A stretch of DNA of 64,000 nt from Sphaerisporangium viridialbum (GTDB taxonomy: Bacteria; Actinomycetota; Actinomycetes; Streptosporangiales; Streptosporangiaceae): the NCBI RefSeq assembly GCF_049674955.1, contig NZ_CP187232.1, positions 2,790,001 through 2,854,000 on the forward strand, written 5' to 3'. Below are positions 27,580 to 36,599 of the stretch, in pieces. The translations under genes and the position numbers were made by a program. The notes beneath the pieces were generated by a model. The model was not told the DNA's origin. It worked only from the letters and a program-made list of their open reading frames with translations, and did no database searches. Within the stretch, counting starts at the first letter, position 1, and every line of letters starts with the position of its first letter.

Positions 27580-28356
27580 GTGTCATCCCAACCCGTCCTG
27601 GAGATCCGCGGGCTCGACAAGAGCTTCGGTCCGGTGCAGGTCCTGCACGACGTCGCCTTCTCCGCGCACACCGGTGAGGTGACCGCGCTGGTCGGCGACA
27701 ACGGCGCAGGCAAGTCCACCCTCGTCAAGTGCATCGGCGGCACCTACGCGATCGACGCGGGGGAGTTCCTGTTCGACGGCAAGCCCGTCCACGTCACGAG
27801 CCCCCGCGAGGCGGCCGAGCTCGGCATCGAGATCGTCTACCAGGATCTCGCCCTCTGCGACAACCTCGACATCGTCCAGAACATGTTCCTCGGCAGGGAG
27901 AAGACCAGCGGGCTGGTCCTCGACGAGGCGACGATGGAGGAGCTGGCGGTCAAGACCCTCGACAGCCTCTCGGTCCGCACCGTCCAGTCGATCCGCCAGC
28001 TCGTCTCCAGCCTGTCCGGCGGCCAGCGGCAGACGGTCGCCATCGCCAAGGCCGTGCTGTGGAACAGCAAGGTCGTCATCCTGGACGAGCCCACCGCGGC
28101 GCTCGGCGTCGCCCAGACCGCCCAGGTGCTCGAGCTGGTCCGCCGCCTCGCCGACAACGGCCTGGCGGTGATCCTGATCTCGCACAACATGAACGACGTA
28201 TTCGCCGTCTCGGACCGGATCGCGGCCCTGTACCTGGGCCGGATGGCCGCGCAGGTGAAGACGGCCGATGTCACCCACTCGCAGGTCGTCGAGCTCATCA
28301 CCTCGGGGCGCAGCGGCGAGCTCGGCCTGCAGAACGTCAACGGAGTCACCGCATGA
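27580..28356 (+). CDS. Sugar ABC transporter ATP-binding protein (XylG-like, single domain)
   Basis: 258 residues with one nucleotide-binding domain: Walker A GDNGAGKST, signature LSGGQRQ, Walker B VVILDEPTAAL and the H-loop LISHNM. Classical XylG/RbsA proteins have two such domains in tandem; this single-domain form (about half length) is usual for actinobacterial xylose-type systems. It energises sugar import at the inner face of the membrane. GTG 27580 has a GAGGAG upstream. It overlaps the permease gene by 4 bp. Confidence 0.93.
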   Translation: MSSQPVLEIRGLDKSFGPVQVLHDVAFSAHTGEVTALVGDNGAGKSTLVKCIGGTYAIDAGEFLFDGKPVHVTSPREAAELGIEIVYQDLALCDNLDIVQNMFLGREKTSGLVLDEATMEELAVKTLDSLSVRTVQSIRQLVSSLSGGQRQTVAIAKAVLWNSKVVILDEPTAALGVAQTAQVLELVRRLADNGLAVILISHNMNDVFAVSDRIAALYLGRMAAQVKTADVTHSQVVELITSGRSGELGLQNVNGVTA

Positions 28357-29606
28357 GTACGACCATGCTTCCCGGGCAGAAGGCCGCCGCGCAGACCCCC
28401 AGCATCGGCGGCAACTTCCGCGGCTACGTGGCCCGGGTCCGAGGCGGCGACATGGGCGCCCTGCCGGCCATCCTCGGGCTGGTCGTGCTCTGCACGGCCT
28501 TCGCGATCCTGCGACCGGTGTTCCTCTCGGCGACCAACTTCGCCAACCTGTTCACGCAGGGCGCCGCGATCAGCCTGATCGCCATGGGTCTGATCTTCGT
28601 CCTCCTGCTCGGCGAGATCGACCTGTCCGCCGGTTACACCAGCGGCGTCTGCGCGGCCGTGCTCGCCGTCGCGATGACCAACCACGGCTGGCCCTGGTAC
28701 CTCAGCGTCGCCGCGGCGATCGTCACAGGAATGGTGATCGGGCTCGAGCTCGGCGCGCTGGTCGCCAAGCTCGGCATCCCGTCGTTCGTGGTGACGCTGG
28801 CCGCCTTCCTGGCCTTCCAGGGCCTGCTGCTGGTGCTGGTGAACGAGGGCAACAACATCGCGATCCGCGACCCGGTGATCATCGCGATCGAGAACAGGTA
28901 CCTCCCTCCGGCCCTCGGCTGGATCCTGTACGCGGTGTGCGTCGTGGTGTACGCCCTCGTCCAGGTCGTCCGGGCGCGGCGCCGCGCCGGCCGGGGCCTG
29001 CTCGCGGACCCCGCGACGGTCATCGCCTTCCGGGTCGGCACGCTGGCCGTCCTCGGCGGCTTCGCGGTGTACGCCCTGAACCTGGAGCGCAGCCGCAACG
29101 TCCTGCTGGTCTCGCTCAAGGGCGTGCCGATCGTCGTCCCGCTCGTGCTGGCTCTGCTGGTGTTCTGGACCTTCGTCCTGCGCCGCACGGCCTTCGGCAG
29201 GCACATCTACGCCGTCGGCGGCAACGCCGAGGCGGCGCGCCGGGCCGGCATCCGGGTGGACCGCATCCGGATCAGCGCCTTCGTCATCTGCTCCGGCATG
29301 GCGTCGATCGGCGGCATCGTCCTGGCCTCCCAGGCCAGCTCCGTCGACCCGAGCACGGGAGGCAGCGACGTGCTGCTGTTCGCGGTCGGAGCCGCGGTGA
29401 TCGGCGGCACGAGCCTGTTCGGAGGCAAGGGCAGGGTACTCGACGCGGTCCTCGGCGGGGCCGTGGTCGCGGTCATCAACAACGGCATGGGCCTGATGGG
29501 CTACAGCGCCAGCGTGAAGTACATCGTCACCGGGTCGGTCCTGCTGCTGGCCGCCGGGGTCGACGCCCTGTCGCGCAAGCGCGCCGCCGCGTCCGGTCTG
29601 AGGTGA
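28353..29606 (+). CDS. Sugar ABC transporter permease (XylH-like)
   Basis: 417 residues with about ten membrane segments and the conserved loop FGRHIYAVGGNAEAARRAGI, typical of the BPD_transp_2 permeases for pentoses and other sugars. It forms the transmembrane channel of the importer. ATG 28353 overlaps the stop of the ATPase gene (ATGA). A short CGGCCC/GGGCCG hairpin at 29611-29627 follows. The exact sugar cannot be read from the sequence, because no isomerase or kinase gene is adjacent. Confidence 0.93.
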   Translation: MSTTMLPGQKAAAQTPSIGGNFRGYVARVRGGDMGALPAILGLVVLCTAFAILRPVFLSATNFANLFTQGAAISLIAMGLIFVLLLGEIDLSAGYTSGVCAAVLAVAMTNHGWPWYLSVAAAIVTGMVIGLELGALVAKLGIPSFVVTLAAFLAFQGLLLVLVNEGNNIAIRDPVIIAIENRYLPPALGWILYAVCVVVYALVQVVRARRRAGRGLLADPATVIAFRVGTLAVLGGFAVYALNLERSRNVLLVSLKGVPIVVPLVLALLVFWTFVLRRTAFGRHIYAVGGNAEAARRAGIRVDRIRISAFVICSGMASIGGIVLASQASSVDPSTGGSDVLLFAVGAAVIGGTSLFGGKGRVLDAVLGGAVVAVINNGMGLMGYSASVKYIVTGSVLLLAAGVDALSRKRAAASGLR

Positions 29607-29680
29607 GACCCGGCCCACGACGGGCCGTACATCGCGCATGGAGGTCACACCCGCCCTACGATTTGCCAAGGTGACGCCAA

Positions 29681-29700
29681 GGGTGTTCATATGAACACCC
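29681..29700. promoter_or_regulatory. Perfect 20-bp palindrome, candidate ROK operator
   Basis: GGGTGTTCATATGAACACCC is self-complementary over its full length without a loop. It lies about 80 bp before the ROK regulator and about 75 bp after the permease gene, as expected for an autoregulated repressor. Confidence 0.6.
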
Positions 29701-29782
29701 ACGGCGTGCTCATCAGGCCTGCCGTCACGGCGGGCCGCCCCCCCCACCCGATCTGATCGCACGAGGAACCAGAGGACCACGG

Positions 29783-30985
29783 ATGATGCGCGCGGGCCCC
29801 TCGCAGGAGGAGATCCGGCGCCACAACCTCGGCGTCGTCCTGCGCCACGTCCACCTGAACGGGCCCACCTCCCGGTCCGAGCTGACCACCAAGATGGGGC
29901 TCAACCGCAGCACCATCATGGCGCTCACCGCCGACCTGACCGCGGCGGGCCTGGTGCGCGAGGAGCTCCCGACGGAGACCGGCCGGGCCGGGCGCCCCTC
30001 GCTGGTGGTCAGGCCCGAGTCCCGGGTGTACGTCCTGGCGTTCGACATCGGCGTCGACAGGGTGGTGGCGGCCCGGGTCGGGCTGGGCGGGGTGATCCTC
30101 GACCGGCGCGAGGCCATCCGGGAGCGCGGGCCCTTCGTCCTGGAGAGCGTCGTCGGGCGCCTGGCGTCCTTCACCGGGCAGATGCTGAAGAAGACCCGCT
30201 CCGACACGGTCTGCGTCGGAGCCGGGGTGGCGTTCAGCGGCGGCGTGCGCAGCTCCGACGGCGTGGTCCGGTTCAGCCCGAACATGGGGGTCGAGGACAT
30301 CCCCCTCGGCGAGGCGCTGGAGGCCAGGCTGGCGCTGGGCATCCCCGTCGCCGTGGGCAACGACGCCAACCTCGGCGCGCTGGCCGAGCAGGCGCGGGGG
30401 GTGGGCGTGGGCTGCCGCGACCTCATCTACCTGCACGGGGACGTCGGCATCGGGGGCGGCATCATCGCCGCGGGCCAGCTGCTCGGCGGCCAGGGCGGCT
30501 ACGGCGGCGAGGTCGGCCACATGGTCGTCAACGCCGGGGGCCGGCCCTGCGGCTGCGGGTCGCGCGGCTGCCTGGAGGCCGAGGTGGGGGAGCGGGCCCT
30601 GCTGGAGGCGGCCGGCCGCTTCGGCGACGACATCGGGCGCGACGCGGTGCGCAGCGTCGTGGACGCCGCCGACCGCGGCGACATCGTCGCCCAGGACGCG
30701 CTCGCCCGCGTGGGCGACTGGCTCGGCCTCGGCGTCGCCAACCTGGTGAACATCCTCAACCCCGAGATGGTCATCTTCGGGGGCATACTCCGGGAGATCT
30801 ACCTGGGCTCGGCGGCCCAGGTGCGCAGCCGGATCACCACCGACGTCCTGCACGCCTCGCGCGAGAGCCTGCGGCTGCGCACCCCGGCCCTGGGCGACGA
30901 CACCACGCTGGTGGGCGCCGCCGAGCTGGCCTTCGCCCAGGTGCTCGCGGACCCCCTGGAGGCCCTGGCCCGCGTCGGCCCCTAG
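29783..30985 (+). CDS. ROK-family transcriptional regulator (XylR-like)
   Basis: 400 residues. The N-terminal winged helix (SRSELTTKMGLNRSTIMALT) is followed by a ROK sugar-kinase-like domain. That domain carries the zinc motif CGCGSRGCLE (residues ~254-263) and phosphate-loop remnants. ROK regulators of this architecture sense sugars and control the neighbouring transporter, here the XylFGH-like operon just upstream. Length is normal, and the TAG stop (30983-30985) is part of the CTAG target duplicated by the IS701-type element, so the protein is unaffected by the insertion. Confidence 0.92.
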   Translation: MMRAGPSQEEIRRHNLGVVLRHVHLNGPTSRSELTTKMGLNRSTIMALTADLTAAGLVREELPTETGRAGRPSLVVRPESRVYVLAFDIGVDRVVAARVGLGGVILDRREAIRERGPFVLESVVGRLASFTGQMLKKTRSDTVCVGAGVAFSGGVRSSDGVVRFSPNMGVEDIPLGEALEARLALGIPVAVGNDANLGALAEQARGVGVGCRDLIYLHGDVGIGGGIIAAGQLLGGQGGYGGEVGHMVVNAGGRPCGCGSRGCLEAEVGERALLEAAGRFGDDIGRDAVRSVVDAADRGDIVAQDALARVGDWLGLGVANLVNILNPEMVIFGGILREIYLGSAAQVRSRITTDVLHASRESLRLRTPALGDDTTLVGAAELAFAQVLADPLEALARVGP

Positions 30986-32498
30986 TACTGCATAGCTAGA
31001 TCTGTAGGACCTGTAGGCGCAGGTGCCGCTTGAAGTGGTGCCTGCGCGCTCGGGCTTGGTGGCTCCGGCGCTGTTCCGACCAGTAAAGCCCCAGCTCAAT
31101 GATGTGATCGTCACTGCCGATCAGGTTGAACAGCCGGCGGACCTCACCGATGGACAAGGCGATCAGGCGGTTGGCGGGTCTGGTCCGGTCGCGGTCGGCA
31201 GCCTGGGACGGTTCGCGTGGGTTCGCCGGTGTCGTCCTCGCGGGCGGCCGCGGTTGTCCACAGGGTATGGGTCCCCTTTTTAGCGGTGGCTCGTAAAACA
31301 GCGAGAAACACCAAGGCCAACATGGCCAACGTGATGTGCCGGTACCAGGCGTGATAGAGCCGGAACTGATACTGATCCAGCCCCGCCTCCTGCTTGGCCG
31401 CCTCGAAACACTCCTCGATCGGCCACCGCGAACCAATGACCCGCACCAACTCCGGCAGTCCTTCACCGCGCGGATCGAAGCAGTGGAAGTAGGCCAGCTC
31501 GCCGTCGGCGATATTGCGGCGGATCACATAGCGGTGGTGTGGGATGGGCGTGTCGATCACGGCCCAGTCGTAGACCCGGAACCCTTTGGCGCCGATGCCG
31601 CAGGCGCGCCGCTGCCAATCGTGGGGTTTCAGGCGCGCGGCCAGGTGTGCCACGCGCATGCAGTTGTCCTTTGCGGTGGAGACGTTTCCTGTGGTGATGT
31701 CGGTGGTCTTCGGGACGGCCATGCAGTAGGCGATCTGCTCGCGTTCCAGATACGCGCGCAGGTGCGGGTTTTGGCCGAACTCCTCGTCGGCGGCGAACCA
31801 GGCGAACGGCACCCCGGCCGCCACCGTCCTGCCGATCATGACCTGGACCTGCTGCGGGCGGGTGGCGAAGGTCACCTGTTCGGGCACATGCGCCTCGGCC
31901 CGCCGAACGGGATCGGCGCACCAGGACTCCTGCGGCAGATACAACTCGCGGTCGATCAGCACCCGGTCCCCGCGGGTGTTGGTGTAGGCCAAGAACACGC
32001 CGATCTGGCAGTTGTCGATCCGGCCCAGCGTGCCGGAGTACTGCCGCTGCACGCCCGCCGATTTCCTGCCCTTCTTGGCGAACCCGGTCGGGTCGGCGAT
32101 CAGTACCGCGCGTTCGTCGGCGAAGTGCTCCATCGCGTAGGCGCGCACCTCATCGCGCAGCCCATCGGCATCCCACGGGGTCAAATTGATGAACCGCTGA
32201 ATCGCGGTGGGCCTGCGCTCGCCGGTGAACTCCGAGATCGTCCAGGAGTTCTTACGCGCCAGCGGCGCCAGCAGTCCCCGCAGATACTGCCGGAAATGCT
32301 CACGCGACTCCGTCCGGAACCATCGGCACTCGAACCGCGCACGCACCCGCTCGAATTCCGACTGCCAGGCATCCAAATCCGCGAAGGTCACCGCGCCTGT
32401 GCTCTTGTGAGGCTGGGGCATGCCGATACCGTTACACACCCCAGGCCTATCACGCAGAGAAACCAGACGATCGCCAAGCGCGATCTAGGCATGTAGTA
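30986..32498 (-). mobile_element. IS701-family insertion sequence
   Basis: This is a 1513-bp element. Its ends read TACTGCATAGCTAGATC (left) and TACTACATGCCTAGATC (right, complement), matching at 14 of 17 bases. The flanking CTAG at 30982-30985 and 32499-32502 is the target-site duplication. It carries one transposase gene. The insertion lies between the converging ROK and metallopeptidase genes and uses the ROK stop codon as part of its target, leaving both coding sequences intact. Confidence 0.88.
30996..32439 (-). pseudogene. IS701-family transposase, frameshifted near the C-terminus
   Basis: A DDE transposase of the IS701 family: WTISEFTGERRPTAIQRFIN, the catalytic-region LIADPTGFAKKGRKSAGVQ, GVPFAWFAADEEFG and VIGSRWPIEECFEAAKQEAG are recognisable. 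The open frame from 32439 (or ATG 32421) stops at 31144 after an atypical tail. The expected C-terminus (LIALSIGEVRRLFNLIG ... RRSHQARARRHH) continues in the +1 frame and ends at 30996, inside the terminal inverted repeat. A one-base insertion near the AAAAAGGGG tract of the coding strand (about 31275) would explain this. It is probably inactive unless frameshifting or a sequencing error is involved. Confidence 0.75.
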
Positions 32499-32521
32499 CT
32501 AGCCGCCCGCGCCCGGCCCCG

Positions 32522-33328
32522 CTAGCCCTGGGGGGAGCCGGCGACCATCGTGGAGCCGGCGATCCAGGTGTTGCAGCCGGAGGGGCCGGCCGCCTTGAAG
32601 CCGCGGTTCAGCCAGTTGGCGATGTTGCGTCCCTTGCCGTGGTCGCGGACCTTGCTGTTCTCGTCGCCGCTCTCGCGGGTGGCTTCGAGCAGGAAGTCCC
32701 AGTCGTCGGCCGTCCGGTCCAGGGAGTCCCAGACGCTGCCGATGAACGCTCCCGCGAAGCACTCCGCCTGGAGTTCGAGGCGCCGCAGCTGCTCGTTGGA
32801 CTCGGTCTTGCTCCGGCGGGGCAGGCGGTTGAACCCGCGCTCGATGCCCGTGATGTTCTGCACGTGGTGGCCGTACTCGTGGGCGATGAGGTCCAGCAGG
32901 AACAGCTCCTCGGCCTGCTGGGTCAGGTGCTTGTCGAGCAGCACCACGATCCGGCGGTCGGACGGGCAGTAGATGCCCTGGGCGTGCGAGGGCCACTTCT
33001 GGCCGCACACCCGCTGCGGCTTGGAGATGAACTGCAGGCGCGGCTTGGAGAACGGGATGCGGGCCTTCTTCAGCTGGGCGGCCCACGACTCGTTCAGGCA
33101 CGTGAAGATCGGCATGACGTACCTCTTGGCCGAGGCCGCGCTGCCGGGCGTGACCGGCCTTTCCGGGCAGTCCGACACGGGAAGCCGGCCGGAGACGTAG
33201 AGAGGGCTTCTGGTCAGCGCGGCCGTGTTCCTGATCGGGTAGCCGGCCGCCGACGCCGGGGCGGCCTGTGCCGTGCCCGCCATGAAGATGCCCGCCACCA
33301 GCGCGATGGAGAGCTTGCGAATGATCAC
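32522..33328 (-). CDS. Secreted neutral zinc metallopeptidase (YpfJ-like), copy 1
   Basis: 268 residues with a signal peptide (MIIRKLSIALVAGIFMAGTA, cleavage around AQA). The zinc-binding HEYGHH motif lies near residue 150, and the downstream ELQAECFAGAFIGSVW supplies the third ligand of the YpfJ-type putative neutral zinc metallopeptidases. Two cysteine pairs probably form disulfides outside the cell. It is a tandem paralogue of the next gene; the two proteins share the order of all motifs. Substrate unknown. The stop is 23 bp from the IS701 end. Confidence 0.88.
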   Translation of the reverse strand: MIIRKLSIALVAGIFMAGTAQAAPASAAGYPIRNTAALTRSPLYVSGRLPVSDCPERPVTPGSAASAKRYVMPIFTCLNESWAAQLKKARIPFSKPRLQFISKPQRVCGQKWPSHAQGIYCPSDRRIVVLLDKHLTQQAEELFLLDLIAHEYGHHVQNITGIERGFNRLPRRSKTESNEQLRRLELQAECFAGAFIGSVWDSLDRTADDWDFLLEATRESGDENSKVRDHGKGRNIANWLNRGFKAAGPSGCNTWIAGSTMVAGSPQG

Positions 33329-33428
33329 AGCAGAGCAGGCTAGCCGCTATATCCGTCCATAGTCCGATAATTACGGCACTAGGTGAGAAGACGAGCCGGC
33401 GGGACCGCGACTGGGCCGATCCTCGTTG

Positions 33429-34217
33429 CTAGGCCACCATCGCCGAGCCGGCGATCCAGGTGTTGCAGGCGGCGGGGCTCGCCGCCTTGTAGCCGCGGTT
33501 GAGCCAGTTGGCCATGTTGCGTCCCTTGCCGTGGTCGCGGACGTCGCCGGTCTCGTCACCGCTCCGCCGGTCGGCGTCGAGCAGGGACTTCCAGTCCTCG
33601 CCCGTACGGTCCAGCGAGGGCCAGACGCTGCCGATGAAGGCCCCGGCCAGGCACTCGGCCTGCAGCTCGTGCCGGCGCGTCTGCTCGTAGAACTCGGCCT
33701 TGCCGTCGTTGGGCAGCCGGTCGAAGGCGCGCCACATGCCCGCGATGTTCTGCACATGGTGGCCGTACTCGTGGGCGATCACGTCCATGAGGAACAGGTC
33801 CGACGGGTCGTCGACCACGGCGCTGTCGAGCATGATGATGATCTGGCGGCTCGTGTTGCAGTAGATCGCCTGGACGTTCTTGCCCCACTTGGCGCCGCAG
33901 ATCTTCTGGGGCTTGGTGATGAACTTCACAGGCGGCTTGGTGAACGGCAGGCGGGCCTTGGCGAACTGGGCCGCCCACGCCCTGTCCAGGCACTTCACGA
34001 GCGGCACCAGATAGCTCTTCACCGAGGCCACGTTCCCCGCCTGGACCGCCGGTTCGGGGCACGAAGCGGCTGGAAGGCGGCCTGAGGTGTACAGAGCGTT
34101 CTTGGTGAGGATGTCCGTGTTCTTGATCGGGTAGGCCGCCTGGGCGGCGTTGGCCGTGCCGCCCAGCAGCGAGCCGGCGATCACGACGAAGAGGAGGACG
34201 AGGGAGGACTTTCGCAT
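33429..34217 (-). CDS. Secreted neutral zinc metallopeptidase (YpfJ-like), copy 2
   Basis: 262 residues: signal peptide MRKSSLVLLFVVIAGSLLGG ... ANA, then YPIKNTDILTKNALYTSGRL, which mirrors YPIRNTAALTRSPLYVSGRL of copy 1. Zinc site HEYGHHVQN and HELQAECLAGAFIGSVWPSL are intact, and the C-terminal GKGRNMANWLNRGYKAASPA matches copy 1. It is transcribed in the same direction with a 100-bp gap to copy 1, so this is a tandem duplication with moderate divergence. Both are predicted extracellular or cell-wall peptidases. Confidence 0.88.
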   Translation of the reverse strand: MRKSSLVLLFVVIAGSLLGGTANAAQAAYPIKNTDILTKNALYTSGRLPAASCPEPAVQAGNVASVKSYLVPLVKCLDRAWAAQFAKARLPFTKPPVKFITKPQKICGAKWGKNVQAIYCNTSRQIIIMLDSAVVDDPSDLFLMDVIAHEYGHHVQNIAGMWRAFDRLPNDGKAEFYEQTRRHELQAECLAGAFIGSVWPSLDRTGEDWKSLLDADRRSGDETGDVRDHGKGRNMANWLNRGYKAASPAACNTWIAGSAMVA

Positions 34218-34411
34218 GGTCCCGTGAGGGTACGCGAGCCGCCCACTTGCCGTAAAACCGATCTAATGTGGACAAGTCCGGGAGGTTTCGAGAGGTTGGC
34301 TCAGGAGCGTCCACAGAGTGGGACGCTTAGGCAAGGCCGGAGCGCCGCTGGCACGGGGCTTCCGGGTACATAGACTCGGGCGGGTCGACAACAGGCGGAG
34401 GGGATGATTCC

Positions 34412-36367
34412 GTGAGCGAGCGGAGCCAGCGAACCAACGGTTCGGGCGCAGGGCGGGCCGGCCTGCTGGAATCCGTCAAGGGTCCGGGAGATCTCAAGCG
34501 CCTGGAGGTCGGCGAGCTTCCGGCGTTGGCCGCGGAGTTGCGCGACCTCCTGATCGACGCCACCTCCCGCATCGGAGGCCACCTCGGCCCGAACCTCGGG
34601 GTCGTCGAGCTGACCATCGCGCTGCACCGGGTCTTCGACTCGCCGAGAGACCGCATCCTGTGGGACACCGGCCACCAGGCGTACGTGCACAAGATGCTCA
34701 CCGGGCGCGCGGCCGACTTCGTCACGCTCCGCCAGGAGGGCGGCCTTTCTGGCTACCCGAGCCAGGCCGAGTCCGACCACGACGTCATCGAGAACTCCCA
34801 CGCCTCGACCGCCCTGTCATACGCCGACGGGCTCGCCAAGGCGTACAAGCTGCGCGGCGACACCGGCCGCACGGTCGTCGCGGTGATCGGTGACGGGGCG
34901 CTGACCGGGGGCATGGCCTGGGAGGCGCTCAACAACATCGCCGGGCACGCCAAGGACCCCGACCTGCCGCTCGTCATCGTCGTCAACGACAACGGCAGGT
35001 CCTACTCTCCGACGATCGGCGGCCTGGCCTCCCATCTGGCGTCGCTGCGTATGACGCAGAACTACGAGCATGTCCTTGAGTTCGTCAAGCAGAACCTCGG
35101 CAAGGTGCCCGTGGTCGGCGCCCCCTTGTATGAGACCCTGCACGGTCTCAAGAAGGGCATCAAGGACGTCGTCGCGCCGCAGGTGATGTTCGAGGATCTC
35201 GGGCTGAAGTACGTCGGCCCGATCGACGGCCACGACGAGCAGGCCGTCGAGGCGGCGCTGCGCAAGGCCCGCGATTTCCGGGGGCCGGTCATCGTGCACG
35301 TCCTCACCACCAAGGGGTACGGTTACTCGCCCGCTGAGAACCACGACGAGGACTGCTTCCACTCGCCGCAGCCGTTCGACCCGCTGACCGGCGAGGAGCA
35401 GCCCAAGCCGCACAGCTGGACCAACGTGTTCAGCCAGGAGCTGGTGCGCCTCGGCGCCGAGCGTGGCGACATCGTGGCTATCACCGCGGCCATGCTCCAT
35501 CCCACCGGCCTGGCGGCGTTCGCCGAGGCCTACCCCGACCGCACCTACGATGTCGGCATCGCCGAGCAGCACGCGCTGACCAGCGCCGCGGGTCTGGCGC
35601 TCGGTGGCCTGCACCCGGTGGTCGCGCTCTACGCCACGTTCCTCAACCGCGCCTTCGACCAGCTCCTGATGGACGTCGCGCTTCACCGCCTGCCGGTCAC
35701 GGTCGTGCTCGACCGGGCGGGCGTCACCGGCGACGACGGGGCCAGCCACAACGGCATGTGGGACCTGTCGATCCTCCAGGTGGTCCCGGGGCTCTCGATC
35801 GCCGCGCCGCGTGACGCCGCGCGGCTGCGCGAGTTGCTGGCCGAGGCGGTCGAGGTCGATGACGGGCCCACCGTGGTCCGGTTCCCCAAGGGAGCGGTCG
35901 GCGCCGAGATCGAGGCCGTGGGCAGGCTGGGCGCGATGGACATCCTGCGGCAGGCGGGCGAGGAGGCCGACGTGCTGCTGGTGGCCGCGGGGCCGATGGC
36001 CCAGGCCGGGCTGGAGGCCGCCAGGCTGCTGGACGCGCAGGGCATCTCGGCGACCGTGGTCGATCCGCGCTGGGTGAAGCCGCTGGACGAGGCGCTGGTC
36101 GCCGCCGCCGCGGCGCACAGGCTCGTCGCCGTGGTGGAGGACAACGGCCGCGTCGGCGCGGTGGGCGACGCGGTGGCCCGCCTGCTCAGAGACGCGGGCG
36201 TCGATGTCCCCGTGCGCACCTTCGGCATCCCGCAGCGGTTCCTCGACCACGCCAAACGGGCCAAGATCCTCTCCGAGATCGGCCTCACCGGCCAGGATCT
36301 CGCCCGCGAGATCACCGAGGCGGTCGCCAGACGCTCCCCGGCGCTTGAGGGCGACCCCGCGCTCTGA
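34412..36367 (+). CDS. dxs: 1-deoxy-D-xylulose-5-phosphate synthase
   Basis: 651 residues, normal for Dxs. It condenses pyruvate with glyceraldehyde 3-phosphate in the first step of the MEP isoprenoid pathway. The thiamine-diphosphate motif GDGALTGGMAWEALNN...NDN is at residues ~165-195. GHQAYVHKMLTGR is the conserved N-terminal His region, and DVGIAEQHALTSAAGLA is the pyrimidine-domain glutamate. GTG 34412 follows GGAGGGG. A 9-bp-stem hairpin follows the stop. It is monocistronic. Confidence 0.97.
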   Translation: MSERSQRTNGSGAGRAGLLESVKGPGDLKRLEVGELPALAAELRDLLIDATSRIGGHLGPNLGVVELTIALHRVFDSPRDRILWDTGHQAYVHKMLTGRAADFVTLRQEGGLSGYPSQAESDHDVIENSHASTALSYADGLAKAYKLRGDTGRTVVAVIGDGALTGGMAWEALNNIAGHAKDPDLPLVIVVNDNGRSYSPTIGGLASHLASLRMTQNYEHVLEFVKQNLGKVPVVGAPLYETLHGLKKGIKDVVAPQVMFEDLGLKYVGPIDGHDEQAVEAALRKARDFRGPVIVHVLTTKGYGYSPAENHDEDCFHSPQPFDPLTGEEQPKPHSWTNVFSQELVRLGAERGDIVAITAAMLHPTGLAAFAEAYPDRTYDVGIAEQHALTSAAGLALGGLHPVVALYATFLNRAFDQLLMDVALHRLPVTVVLDRAGVTGDDGASHNGMWDLSILQVVPGLSIAAPRDAARLRELLAEAVEVDDGPTVVRFPKGAVGAEIEAVGRLGAMDILRQAGEEADVLLVAAGPMAQAGLEAARLLDAQGISATVVDPRWVKPLDEALVAAAAAHRLVAVVEDNGRVGAVGDAVARLLRDAGVDVPVRTFGIPQRFLDHAKRAKILSEIGLTGQDLAREITEAVARRSPALEGDPAL

Positions 36368-36377
36368 TGTGGTGCTC

Positions 36378-36400
36378 GGCGGGGCCGGTGCGGCCCCGCC
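36378..36400 (+). terminator. Stem-loop downstream of dxs
   Basis: GGCGGGGCC and GGCCCCGCC are perfect 9-bp arms around a GGTGC loop, 11 bp after the stop codon. Confidence 0.75.
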
Positions 36401-36599
36401 GGTGCCCCGGGCTCCATGATCCCGGGTTTCCCCTGGTCATTCCCCTTCTTGATCCGGTCGCGTCCGGCTCGCCGGAAATCCGGCCCGGTTCCCGGCCATG
36501 GGAAGAATGAGGAATGTTTGTCCGACCCGGGGGTACGCATGACCCGCGCTTTCGCGGAAGGCGTCCTGCGCGATCAATGACGATCAGGGGGCGTGGCCC

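Noticed and set aside
29691..29756. 21-codon leader peptide starting in the ROK palindrome
   Set aside because: ATG AAC ACC CAC opens a short frame but there is no ribosome-binding site, and the palindrome itself explains the sequence.
31270..31290. Programmed -1 frameshift in the IS701 transposase
   Set aside because: The continuing frame is +1, not -1, and the tract has five A residues rather than the A-AAA-AAG heptamer.
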